From Pseudomonas hormoni (lineage in GTDB: Bacteria > Pseudomonadota > Gammaproteobacteria > Pseudomonadales > Pseudomonadaceae), in contig NZ_CP075566.1 of NCBI RefSeq assembly GCF_018502625.1, positions 129,001 through 193,000 of the forward strand: DNA of 64,000 nt, read 5' to 3'. The translations under genes were made by a program, and so were the position numbers. This document shows positions 18,106 through 25,957 of the stretch, piece by piece (the first letter of the stretch is position 1; every line of letters begins with the position of its first letter). The notes under the pieces were generated by a model. It saw only the letters and a program-made list of their open reading frames with translations, did no database searches and was not told where the DNA came from.

Positions 18106-18669
18106 ATGGGCAAAGGACAGTTAATCGGATACGCGAGGGTGTCGACCCAAGGGCAGAATTTGGAGCAGCAGCGTGAGTATTTAACAAACTTAGGTTGCGC
18201 AAGAATTTTTGAAGAAAAAGTAAGCGGTGCTAAACGAGATAGGCCTGAACTCTCTAGGCTACTAGACCATCTTAGGGACGGTGATGTAGTCGTTGTCACG
18301 CGCCTAGACCGCCTCGCTAGATCGACATCTGACTTGCTTCACATAGCTGAGCGTCTACGAGAGGTCGGAGCCGGATTGCGGTCAGAGGCCGAGCCATGGG
18401 CCGACACGACTTCCCCTGCTGGGCGAATGATCCTAACTGTGTTCGCAGGCATAGCAGATTTTGAGCGGTCGCTGATTTGCGAGCGGACTAGTTCCGGGAG
18501 AGCCGCAGCGAAAGCGCGCGGAGTCCTATTTGGCCCCAAGCCGTCACTTAATCCAGAACAGATCGAACACGCTAGGCTCTTAAATGCAGAAGGGCGACCG
18601 GTCTCCGAAATCTCCCGATTGCTGGGAGTTCATCGCGCCACCCTATATCGTGCATTTTCGCGGGCATAG
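18106..18669 (+). CDS. Serine recombinase, Tn3-type resolvase
   Basis: Protein of 187 residues. N-terminal catalytic domain: LIGYARVSTQGQNLEQQ with nucleophile Ser near residue 13, then DRPELSRLLDHLRDGDVVVVTRLDRLARS and MILTVFAGIADFERSLICERTSSGRAAAKARG. The C-terminal helix-turn-helix (about 150-185) is VSEISRLLGVHRATLYRAF. Length and order fit TnpR/PinR-type resolvases. No Tn3 transposase is present. A truncated relative lies at 22935-23201, on the far side of the CBASS genes, so this resolvase may have taken part in cassette exchange. Confidence 0.93.
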   Translation: MGKGQLIGYARVSTQGQNLEQQREYLTNLGCARIFEEKVSGAKRDRPELSRLLDHLRDGDVVVVTRLDRLARSTSDLLHIAERLREVGAGLRSEAEPWADTTSPAGRMILTVFAGIADFERSLICERTSSGRAAAKARGVLFGPKPSLNPEQIEHARLLNAEGRPVSEISRLLGVHRATLYRAFSRA

Positions 18670-18696
18670 CATCGTTGATTGACCATAGGTACGCCC

Positions 18697-18727
18697 CGCT
18701 GGCCCATTTCCGGCAAAGCCGGGTTTC
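18697..18727 (+). terminator. Hairpin after the resolvase gene
   Basis: CTGGCCCATTTCC, then the CCGGC/GCCGG hairpin and GGGTTT. The same arrangement, with a different stem, follows the truncated resolvase at 23217-23250. A weak intrinsic terminator is the simplest reading. Confidence 0.5.
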
Positions 18728-18806
18728 CACCTGAGGGGTTTACAGCTCTCATCCTGTGCAGATCGTCACTTATAGGGCTTTGCAGATCGCACCGAGATGG
18801 GCGTTG

Positions 18807-19511
18807 TCAGGCCTTGACTCTTTTGAAGTTCATCGCGCCAGCGGTATTGCTGGCTCTACGCCAATTACGCTCAGTCCAGTATGTTCCTGCTAGTGTTAGT
18901 GTATCTCCGGCCTTATCGATGTATAGCTGTGCAGCGCCTATGTGCGACTGGGTATCATCTGCCTCTGGGTTAAGTCTTGTAGATTCATAGATGTACAGTA
19001 AGCGATGTGGTTCACCATTGACCGATGCAACTGGCTTGGCTACTACGCTGTGAGAACTAGAGGTTTTGTCTCGGCTAATGACATTTATTTTTACGTCAAT
19101 CTTTAGGATATTTGCCTTTATTGTGAGTTTTGTTTCAATTCTGTGCAAAGCAATATTTTCTACCTGCTCCGGGTCAAACTGGTTGAATTGTTTCTGATCA
19201 GATCTCGCTGCTTCGCGCAGAGCTTCCTGTACCGTCACATTTGAATCTAGGTATCCTTCCCATTCACCAGTGATGTTTGGGTATGAGCTTGGCAGAATTC
19301 TATTCATGAGGTTCCAGGAAAAATTAAATATTGGCTGAAAGCATCCAAGGAGGAAGAATGCAGAGACCGTGTAGGAACCTACCTTCAGTGCCAGCTTTCC
19401 CGTGCTCATCACATCTTCTGGCTTCTCTATAAACATAATGAGAAGTGTAATTAAGATAACCAATGTTACGATTGAGCCTAGAAGTTTTTTGAGCCCGAAA
19501 ACTGCGTACAT
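18807..19511 (-). CDS. cap15: Cap15-like CBASS membrane effector
   Basis: Protein of 234 residues. Two hydrophobic helices (about 10-28 and 45-60) are followed by a beta-rich domain beginning NITGEWEGYLDS (about 78-89), with YIYESTRLNP, HIGAAQLYIDKAGDTLTLAGTYWTERNW near the C-terminus. This is the 2TM plus minimal beta-barrel plan of Cap15, which binds a cyclic nucleotide and damages the inner membrane after phage detection. ATG 19511 is preferred to 19517 because it has an AAAGGA site at the right distance. It is encoded divergently from the cyclase, 86 bases away, whereas CBASS effectors more often lie in line with the operon. Assignment by architecture and context. Confidence 0.82.
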   Translation of the reverse strand: MYAVFGLKKLLGSIVTLVILITLLIMFIEKPEDVMSTGKLALKVGSYTVSAFFLLGCFQPIFNFSWNLMNRILPSSYPNITGEWEGYLDSNVTVQEALREAARSDQKQFNQFDPEQVENIALHRIETKLTIKANILKIDVKINVISRDKTSSSHSVVAKPVASVNGEPHRLLYIYESTRLNPEADDTQSHIGAAQLYIDKAGDTLTLAGTYWTERNWRRASNTAGAMNFKRVKA

Positions 19512-19597
19512 ATCCATTCCTTTTCTTGGATTGACTGCTAATTATCCTATCCCATATAGTGCTGGCAATGTGAAATGACAACGGCAGGGAGCACTAG
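19512..19597. promoter_or_regulatory. Divergent promoter region of the CBASS locus
   Basis: The only space for start signals of both the effector (minus) and the cyclase-cap2-cap3 operon (plus). It is AT-rich on the effector side (ATTGACTGCTAATTATCCTAT). No regulator gene for it is present in the cassette. Confidence 0.5.
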
Positions 19598-20764
19598 GTG
19601 CAAATACTCAATCTCCACAGCTTGTTCAGCAGCACCGTTCACTCTGACGTTTTCATCAACAATCTTAGCCTGCCAGGCGACGAATCTCAGATGATGCTTG
19701 ATGCACGCACGGACATTCGTACCCGGCTGAGGGACGAGCTGCCTAAGCGTCTGCGTGAGGCTCTGGAGGACGCTGGGGCTGCTCCAAGGCCTCGTTTTTT
19801 CACTCAGGGTTCGTGGGCATATAAAACCCTTAACGCACCTTGCAAGGAGCCTCAGCAAGCTGACCTCGATGATGGGACCTACCTGCCTTTCAGCTACATC
19901 GAGTCTGCTCCGCCCTCTGAGATGAGCAGCATCCTCTTCAACGCGGTTGAAGACATACTGGGGGAGCTTGGGGTCGAAAAGGGCTGGACGCTTGTCACCG
20001 AGAACCCCAACTGCACACGCTTGGAGATCGACAGTGATAAACACATCGATGTCCCTGTCTATAGCATTCCCGATACAGAGTTTGCACTGCTCACAAAAGC
20101 CGCAGTTGCTTTGGAAAGCCGGGGTATAGCGATGGACGCGGCAGCGGCTATCGATGACAACTGGGACCTGATGCCGACTCACGGCGTTTTAATGGCGACC
20201 AAGACCAACGGTTGGCGTGATAGCGATCCTAGGCCTGTCAAGGACTGGGTCAACAATGAGGTCGGTATCAAGGGTGAGCAGCTGCGTCGTGTGATGCGAT
20301 ACATCAAGGCTTGGCGAGACCATCAGACCTGGGATCCTGACAAGGACCCGAAATCGATCCTTTTGATGGTGGCTACCGCCGAAGCGTTCGACGTTTCAGT
20401 TCATGGTCATGACGACGTTGCTCTGGCTAAGGTTTGCGAACGTTTGCCCGAGATTTTGCGGGGTAAGGTCATAAACCCTGTCACGTTGGATCGGCCAACC
20501 GATAAGCAGGAAGATCTAGCTGCGCGCCTCGACCGCGACGGGATCCGTGACTTGCTGATCAGCCGAATGGAGAATTTGTCGAGGTGCATAAATCATGCGA
20601 TCTACGAATGTGGCGATCCTGAAAAGGCGTGCGTCATTCTTCGTTCAGAATTTGGCATTCGCCTACCGAACGATCCAAATCGTGTGGTCGTCGAATCGGT
20701 CAAAGCAGTAGCACCATTGGCGACTGCGGCAGCCAAGCCGGTAGGCGATATCACGGCAGGCTGA
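19598..20764 (+). CDS. cdnA: CD-NTase, DncV-like cyclic dinucleotide synthase
   Basis: Cyclase of a type II CBASS system, 388 residues from a GTG start with a CAGGGAG ribosome site. Active-site motifs: FFTQGSWAYKTLN with Gly71-Ser72, the metal pair Asp89/Asp91 in QQADLDDGTY, and the third acid Asp151 in HIDVPVYSIP. The order and wording closely resemble Vibrio DncV (clade A), which makes 3'3'-cGAMP; the actual product here is not known. The C-terminus ends in ..GDITAG; a terminal Gly is the residue linked to targets by Cap2. The next gene starts three bases after the stop codon. Clade placement (A) is inferred. Confidence 0.93.
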   Translation: MQILNLHSLFSSTVHSDVFINNLSLPGDESQMMLDARTDIRTRLRDELPKRLREALEDAGAAPRPRFFTQGSWAYKTLNAPCKEPQQADLDDGTYLPFSYIESAPPSEMSSILFNAVEDILGELGVEKGWTLVTENPNCTRLEIDSDKHIDVPVYSIPDTEFALLTKAAVALESRGIAMDAAAAIDDNWDLMPTHGVLMATKTNGWRDSDPRPVKDWVNNEVGIKGEQLRRVMRYIKAWRDHQTWDPDKDPKSILLMVATAEAFDVSVHGHDDVALAKVCERLPEILRGKVINPVTLDRPTDKQEDLAARLDRDGIRDLLISRMENLSRCINHAIYECGDPEKACVILRSEFGIRLPNDPNRVVVESVKAVAPLATAAAKPVGDITAG

Positions 20765-20767
20765 TTG

Positions 20768-22438
20768 ATGATTGCGCAGTTCAGTCAGGTCCACGAAGCC
20801 CTCATCCACAAGGGCTTCGAACTTGTTAAAAGTTATCCGCTCCCTATTTACTCGGTGGATCTCTATGTCGATGGGACGCCGTATGCAGCTGACCTGTCGT
20901 TCGTTGATTCGGCATTGGTATACCTGCCGAAAATCCGTTTGATCCAACGCCCACCCGGTCTGCCTAGCAACTGTGCTCATCTCACGCCCTTAGGTCACCT
21001 GTGTTACATCGGCCCGAACCAGGCCCACTTACCTCGTGACAACTTAGCCGGTGGCGTGCTCGGGTGCATCGAAATTGCAGAAAATCTCCTTTCCAGACTT
21101 GCAAGCGGTGATGCGCTTACTGATACCCAGGATGAATTTTACGCGTCGTGGCTTGGCGAGCGGCTCCTTATCGACCTTGACCAAGAGCCGGCGGGGACCA
21201 TCTTCGACTCGACGTTGATTCGAGTGATGACTGACAGGGGGCGCCCTAATATTTATCTACTGGGCCGAGATAAAGAGGCTCTTTTAGCGCGGTATGGCCA
21301 GTGGAAACCTGAGGTCGCTTCCACGTCACTGATCACCCGTGTTGTCGAGGCTCAGTTTCCCATCGGGGCGACTGAGCATGACTGGCCACCCACTAACCTG
21401 TTCATGCTTTTGAAATGGCTCGCCGGGGATCAGAACGCGATCAACGGTGTTCATTCGGCCCTGAAGGATGTTTATAGGTCCGGGGCGGCTGACTTGATCC
21501 TCATAATCAAGGGCCCGAATACCTCCTGTGCTGCCTTCCTTGAACTGCGGGAACTGCTCGAAGAAACCCTGCCAATCCGCTCGCCTATTCAATATCTGAA
21601 AGCTGTCACACAGCGGCACTCTAAAAGTCTGAAAATGATTCCCTTGGACCCAGCGTACGTCGACCCAGCTTCTTGGCTGGAAAGAAATATGCAAGACGAT
21701 CACAGGGGCTTGGCGGGGAAAAGCATCGTGTTGGTTGGCTGTGGGGCAATCGGAGGCTACCTTACAGATTTGCTGGCAAAAAGTGGGGCTGGATTTCTAG
21801 GTGGTTCGTTAACGCTGATCGATTCTGATGTTCTGTCTGTAGGAAACATTGGGCGACACGCGCTTGGGTTTGGCGATTTGGACAGGAAGAAATCTCAAGC
21901 TCTGGCTGAAGACCTGAGGCGTCGATATCCCGCTATAAACGTTCTTCCATTGATGGAGGATTTTCTCAATGTAAAAGGGCTATCAGGGGCAGACCTAGTA
22001 ATCAACGCTACGGGTGATCAAGCACTGTCACATCACATGAGTGAGCAATGGCTTGAGGGGAATATGCCTGCGGTGTTGTTCTCTTGGATTACGGGAACCG
22101 GTTGTGGCGTCCAGGCATATCTACTGAGTGACCCAGGCCAAGCTTGCATGTCCTGTTTAGATTACAGCGTTCCAGGAGGGGTATATTCGGTGATGGCCTC
22201 TGAATACAGGCATCAACACAAGCATGCCCCTTCCTGCGGCGACTGGCTGGTCCCGTACTCAGCGGCAGCGGCTGTACATGCCGCTGCCCTAGCTTGTGAT
22301 CTGGCTGTTGCCTGGGCACGGGGAAGCCCTGCCCCGATGCTACGGAGTTTCACCCTCGATTACGCTGCTGGAAAGGTCGTTCCTCCAACATCTCCACCTC
22401 GCCGGAATGATTGCAAAATATGCAGCCGTTATCACTGA
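20768..22438 (+). CDS. cap2: Cap2-like E1/E2 fusion (ThiF-type adenylyltransferase)
   Basis: Ubiquitin-transfer-like enzyme of 556 residues. The N-terminal E2-like domain (about 1-150) has the catalytic Cys79 in GHLCYIGPNQ. The E1-like ThiF domain (about 310-550) has the nucleotide loop VLVGCGAIGGYLTDLLAKSG, the SVGNIGRH segment, and metal-type pairs CMSC (about 460) and CKIC (about 549). In type II CBASS this enzyme conjugates the cyclase C-terminus to a target and thereby primes it. ATG 20768 follows the cyclase stop (20762-20764); a TTG at 20765 is also possible. It overlaps cap3 by 19 bases. Confidence 0.93.
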   Translation: MIAQFSQVHEALIHKGFELVKSYPLPIYSVDLYVDGTPYAADLSFVDSALVYLPKIRLIQRPPGLPSNCAHLTPLGHLCYIGPNQAHLPRDNLAGGVLGCIEIAENLLSRLASGDALTDTQDEFYASWLGERLLIDLDQEPAGTIFDSTLIRVMTDRGRPNIYLLGRDKEALLARYGQWKPEVASTSLITRVVEAQFPIGATEHDWPPTNLFMLLKWLAGDQNAINGVHSALKDVYRSGAADLILIIKGPNTSCAAFLELRELLEETLPIRSPIQYLKAVTQRHSKSLKMIPLDPAYVDPASWLERNMQDDHRGLAGKSIVLVGCGAIGGYLTDLLAKSGAGFLGGSLTLIDSDVLSVGNIGRHALGFGDLDRKKSQALAEDLRRRYPAINVLPLMEDFLNVKGLSGADLVINATGDQALSHHMSEQWLEGNMPAVLFSWITGTGCGVQAYLLSDPGQACMSCLDYSVPGGVYSVMASEYRHQHKHAPSCGDWLVPYSAAAAVHAAALACDLAVAWARGSPAPMLRSFTLDYAAGKVVPPTSPPRRNDCKICSRYH

Positions 22439-22884
22439 TAGACCGTGCGACTTGCCATTTGGTGGTGATCTCTCCCGAGGTTCTGGAACTGATCAGTTTT
22501 TATCAGCAATCAGCTCCTGACGATTGTGAAGCTGGTGGCATTTTGATCGGTGTGATGCATGGGGCGCATCTAGAAATAACCGGTGCAACCGAGCCTCAAC
22601 TTACCGACAAACGGACTCGGACGCGCTTTCAACGATCTGAGGTGGGGCATCAACTCATATTGAACCAGCGCTGGGAGAGCAGTGGTGGTACTGAAAACTA
22701 TGTTGGTGAATGGCACACGCACCCAGAACCCGATCCGCAGCCTAGCGGCATTGACCTGCGGGAATGGAGTAGGACATCCAGACGTCTCGGTGAGCGAATG
22801 ATCGTCATCATAGGTGGTCTGGCCTCTAATTATTATGCTGTGATTGATGATCGTAAGTGTCGAGTTCTTCACTTGATACGCTGA
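22420..22884 (+). CDS. cap3: Cap3-like JAMM/MPN isopeptidase
   Basis: Metalloprotease of 154 residues with a full JAMM site: Glu in CEAGGILIG (about residue 37), and His-x-His with Ser and Asp in GEWHTHPEPDPQPSGID (about 96-112). In type II CBASS it removes the cyclase from its conjugates and so counters Cap2. ATG 22420 is chosen over the upstream TTG 22411; both overlap the end of cap2, implying translational coupling. Confidence 0.92.
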   Translation: MQPLSLIDRATCHLVVISPEVLELISFYQQSAPDDCEAGGILIGVMHGAHLEITGATEPQLTDKRTRTRFQRSEVGHQLILNQRWESSGGTENYVGEWHTHPEPDPQPSGIDLREWSRTSRRLGERMIVIIGGLASNYYAVIDDRKCRVLHLIR

Positions 22885-22934
22885 ATACCTTAAGTGTTCA
22901 GTGCGATATAACGCAGTGGCGCAATGAAGGCATA

Positions 22935-23201
22935 GACACGACCTCTGCCTCGGGAAGAATGGTGATGACTATCTTCGCAGGAATTGCAGATTTTGAGCGC
23001 TCGCTGATCTCAGAGCGCACTAGCGCCGGGCGGCGAGCTGCCCAAGCTCGTGGAGTCCGGTTCGGCCCGAAGCCAGTCCTGCGACCAGAGCAAATAGAAC
23101 ACGCACGTACGCTCCAAGCTGAGGGTCGCCCAATTTCAGAGATTGGCCGCCTGCTAGGAGTGCATCGCTCGACAATTTATCGACTACTGGCGTTGGGGTG
23201 A
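22935..23201 (+). pseudogene. Truncated serine resolvase (C-terminal fragment)
   Basis: Reads GRMVMTIFAGIADFERSLI, then SERTSAGRRAAQARGVRFGPKP and the helix-turn-helix ISEIGRLLGVHRSTIYRLL. It matches the last ~85 residues of the intact resolvase at 18106-18669 closely but not identically. The catalytic N-terminus is missing: similarity starts abruptly about 50 bases after the cap3 stop. It is thus the broken right-hand partner of the resolvase on the left, and the CBASS genes lie between them. Confidence 0.88.
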
Positions 23202-23216
23202 TTTATTACATACACC

Positions 23217-23250
23217 ACCGCTGGCCCTTTCCACGCTCGCGTGGGTTTGC
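23217..23250 (+). terminator. Hairpin after the truncated resolvase
   Basis: CTGGCCCTTTCC, CCACGC/GCGTGG hairpin, then GGTTTGCT. It has the same layout as 18697-18727, so it was probably inherited with the resolvase. Confidence 0.5.
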
Positions 23251-23311
23251 TCATAAATTACGCTAGATCTGAGAAAGTAAGCGTCTCTTATTTGATGACG
23301 GGCGCACCGGC

Positions 23312-23341
23312 TTGACAATAAAAACATATTCATGGTATCAA
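23312..23341 (+). promoter_or_regulatory. Promoter of the retron-like locus
   Basis: TTGACA (23312-23317), 18 bases, TATCAA (23336-23341): a good sigma-70 promoter. The predicted start point (about 23348) falls at the first base of the inverted repeat that bounds the candidate msr-msd RNA. Confidence 0.75.
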
Positions 23342-23348
23342 CATTCAT

Positions 23349-23482
23349 CGGGTGTAGAGGCACAATTTAACTTTCCACTGACTATATGCGGTGGCCACAT
23401 GAAGGGTTCCTTTGCCGTTACGCGCTGACGATTACTATGAGGTTGGCGACGTGTGTAAAAGAGAAAATAGCCTCTGCACCCG
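23349..23482 (+). ncRNA. Candidate retron msr-msd RNA
   Basis: The 134-base segment is closed by CGGGTGTAGAGGC (23349-23361) and GCCTCTGCACCCG (23470-23482), which pair over 13 positions with one G-U pair, the expected a1/a2 repeat of a retron. Inside are further palindromes, for example GTGGCCAC at about 23391. It lies immediately upstream of the reverse transcriptase and directly after a good promoter. The branching guanosine and exact msd borders cannot be set by eye. Confidence 0.75.
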
Positions 23483-23491
23483 GTACTTTAT

Positions 23492-25258
23492 ATGATTTTG
23501 TATAATTTCTTAGCAGCAATTTACGCACCAGGCCTGAGTAGTCTTCCAGCTTTTTGTAAACTGCTTGGTGTGGACCAGAATAAGCTTCTTCATTTTCTCT
23601 ATAAAAGAAAACAAAGTAATTACGTAAGCTTTCATATTCCAAAGAAAAGTGGTGCAACTAGAGTTATCAATGCGCCAAAAAAGACGTTAAAAGTTTTGCA
23701 AAGGAGTTTGGCTGAGCACTTAGAGAAATTTTACTACCCTAAGTCTTCGAGCCATGGCTTTGTTAGAGCTAGAAGTATAAAAACTAATGCACAGCCCCAC
23801 GTTGATAAAAATTATGTTTTTAATATTGACCTAAAAGATTTTTTTGATACGATCCACTTTGGGCGTGTAAGAAACCTCTTTATGTCTGAGCCTTTCAATG
23901 CACCTCATAATGTTGCAACTGTTATGGCACATATTTGTTGTCATGATGGACGGTTAGCTCAGGGGGCGCCTACCTCTCCGTTGATAAGTAATATGATTTG
24001 TAGGAAGTTGGATTCGCAGTTGCAAGCTTTGGCGAAATCTAAGAAATGCCATGTGACGCGATATGCGGACGACATAACGTTTTCTTTTACTAGTTCACTC
24101 AGACATCTCCCGCCTGACGTTGTAGAAGTGACAGGAGATGGAGTGGTTATTCCGGGGCGTGAATTAGAGCACATAATCAAGGCTAATGGTTTTTTGATAA
24201 ACTCTGAGAAGACACGCCTTCAACATCGCTCCCAGCGACAAATGGTTACCGGTTTGGTGGTTAATGAATTTCCAAATCTACCACGTGCTTTTCTTCGTAA
24301 AACCAGTTCGATGATCAATGCACTGCGGCGCTATGGACCAGTGTTGGCAGAATCGAAGTATTTAGAAATTTTGAATGGTGATAAACAAAGTATCCCAGCT
24401 CGACAGCACATAAGGGTGAAGGATAATGCTGGTGATTTTTTTATTAAGGTTGTCAAGGGGCGATTGAATTATATACAGATGATTCGTGGTAGGGGCGATA
24501 ACGTATACAGGAAGCTTGCGTACGATTTTACGGTGGCTATCGGTAAAGAAAATCGTGAATTTAGGAAGTCACCTGAAGAAATTCTCGGTAATTCAATCTT
24601 CGTTGTAAAAAACATCAGCGATGATAGTCAAGGCACAGCATTTTTACTCGATGGCGTCGGTCTAGTTACAAACCAACATGTCGTGAGCGGCATAAGCAGG
24701 CTCACGGCCCCTCACATGATATCTTTTATAAGAGCTGGGCTCGATGAAGCGGAAATTAGCGCAGAGCTGATACTTTCAGATGAGAAAGCCGATTTAGCTA
24801 TATTTTATCCAGGGCCAGAGTTTGATAAGGTCCCGAGGCTTAAAAAAAGCAAAAAAGAACTCATAAGGCCGATGGATCCTGTTTTGTCTATTGGCTTTCC
24901 TAAGTACCGAGATGGTGCAGCTCATTATATAACTCGTGGTAACACTACTCAGCTGAGGCGCCAGGTTGATTTGGATTTATGGCTGATAGACGTTCCATTA
25001 ATCGAAGGCAATAGTGGCGGACCCGTTTTTAACGACTCGCTGGAAGTGATAGGTGTTGCTGCGCGAGGTGCTGCTCAAAATAATATTCAAGCAGCAATGT
25101 ACGGCTTTATACCTATCTCTTCGCTAAATAAATTCGTACAGCAATCGGAGTTTAAAGTTACGAGATCAATTCTTGATATTTTGGGAGGTAAATTATTTCA
25201 GCCCTTAGCGAACGCAAAAGGCAAGTTTGTTAGAAGGAAAATTTTGATTCCCTTCTAA
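23492..25258 (+). CDS. Retron-like reverse transcriptase fused to a trypsin-like protease
   Basis: Fusion protein of 588 residues. Residues ~40-330 form a retron-type reverse transcriptase: NAQPH (99-103, the retron NAxxH box), DLKDFFDTI (113-121), QGAPTSP (158-164), the catalytic YADD (191-194) and MVTG (251-254, the retron VTG motif). Residues ~365-588 form a chymotrypsin-fold serine protease with the triad His396 (TNQHVVSG), Asp434 (KADLAIF) and Ser508 (EGNSGGPVF). RT-protease fusions are a known but little-studied retron class; the protease is presumably the effector, held inactive by msDNA. It is AT-rich compared with neighbours. The ribosome site at ATG 23492 is weak. Confidence 0.9.
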   Translation: MILYNFLAAIYAPGLSSLPAFCKLLGVDQNKLLHFLYKRKQSNYVSFHIPKKSGATRVINAPKKTLKVLQRSLAEHLEKFYYPKSSSHGFVRARSIKTNAQPHVDKNYVFNIDLKDFFDTIHFGRVRNLFMSEPFNAPHNVATVMAHICCHDGRLAQGAPTSPLISNMICRKLDSQLQALAKSKKCHVTRYADDITFSFTSSLRHLPPDVVEVTGDGVVIPGRELEHIIKANGFLINSEKTRLQHRSQRQMVTGLVVNEFPNLPRAFLRKTSSMINALRRYGPVLAESKYLEILNGDKQSIPARQHIRVKDNAGDFFIKVVKGRLNYIQMIRGRGDNVYRKLAYDFTVAIGKENREFRKSPEEILGNSIFVVKNISDDSQGTAFLLDGVGLVTNQHVVSGISRLTAPHMISFIRAGLDEAEISAELILSDEKADLAIFYPGPEFDKVPRLKKSKKELIRPMDPVLSIGFPKYRDGAAHYITRGNTTQLRRQVDLDLWLIDVPLIEGNSGGPVFNDSLEVIGVAARGAAQNNIQAAMYGFIPISSLNKFVQQSEFKVTRSILDILGGKLFQPLANAKGKFVRRKILIPF

Positions 25259-25302
25259 CTGTTCATTAATTTTGTTTGAGCGTTTCCGCTTGAAAAGGTA
25301 AA

Positions 25303-25797
25303 TCACTGGGGAGTTGTATGGTCTTGCCATTCTGCCAATATCTGCGCAGTTTTTGATTCGATTGTTTCCATGCTTACACCTTTTTCTATCACGAATTTTT
25401 GTGATTGAGATGATATCTCTTTTAGCAATTTTCCGGCCTCTTCTACGATAGCTTCTAACCGTTCGCTCAAAGTTATGAACGAAGCATCATCGATAAGCGC
25501 TTTTTGACTGCTTGTACGAGAGCTGTGTACTAACCAATTTCTTTCCTTCAATAATGCTTGGAATCTTGTTAGTAGGCACTCAGGTAGGTTTTTAGTCTTG
25601 ACCAATTGAGAAATGCTCGCGCCAAACGTATTACGCTGTGCCTTCTCTACCAAGAGGTTCCCTTTTTCCTCGCCCATTTCTGGTTGGGCTTGTTCCATGA
25701 GAACAAAATATTGAGCAGTAGAACCTTCAAGTATTTGTAGCTGCCACAGAGCGAATCCTACGGCTTGGGTTAGCGCGGCCAATCGTTCTGATTTCAT
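25303..25797 (-). CDS. HEPN-motif protein
   Basis: Helical protein of 164 residues from ATG 25797 (AGGTG site upstream; a longer start at 25821 is less likely). It contains RNWLVH at residues 86-91, matching the R-N-x-x-x-H consensus of HEPN ribonucleases, within an all-alpha sequence. HEPN proteins commonly act as RNase toxins in phage defence or as partners of nucleotidyltransferases. Its stop faces the RT gene, and its start is divergent from the large ATPase gene 160 bases away, suggesting a functional pair. Outside the motif, the family is not recognised. Confidence 0.65.
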   Translation of the reverse strand: MKSERLAALTQAVGFALWQLQILEGSTAQYFVLMEQAQPEMGEEKGNLLVEKAQRNTFGASISQLVKTKNLPECLLTRFQALLKERNWLVHSSRTSSQKALIDDASFITLSERLEAIVEEAGKLLKEISSQSQKFVIEKGVSMETIESKTAQILAEWQDHTTPQ

Positions 25798-25957
25798 GTA
25801 TCGATCACCTGCTAGCATCACTAGTATTTTTCCATCTGGCTGGATTTATCATCAGCGCGTTGGTGAGTTCGGTACACATCGCTGAGGCGTGCTATACACA
25901 TTATCTTTAGCGCTCTGGATGTGCCAGAGGGCTCACCACTGTGGAGTCGAAAGGACT

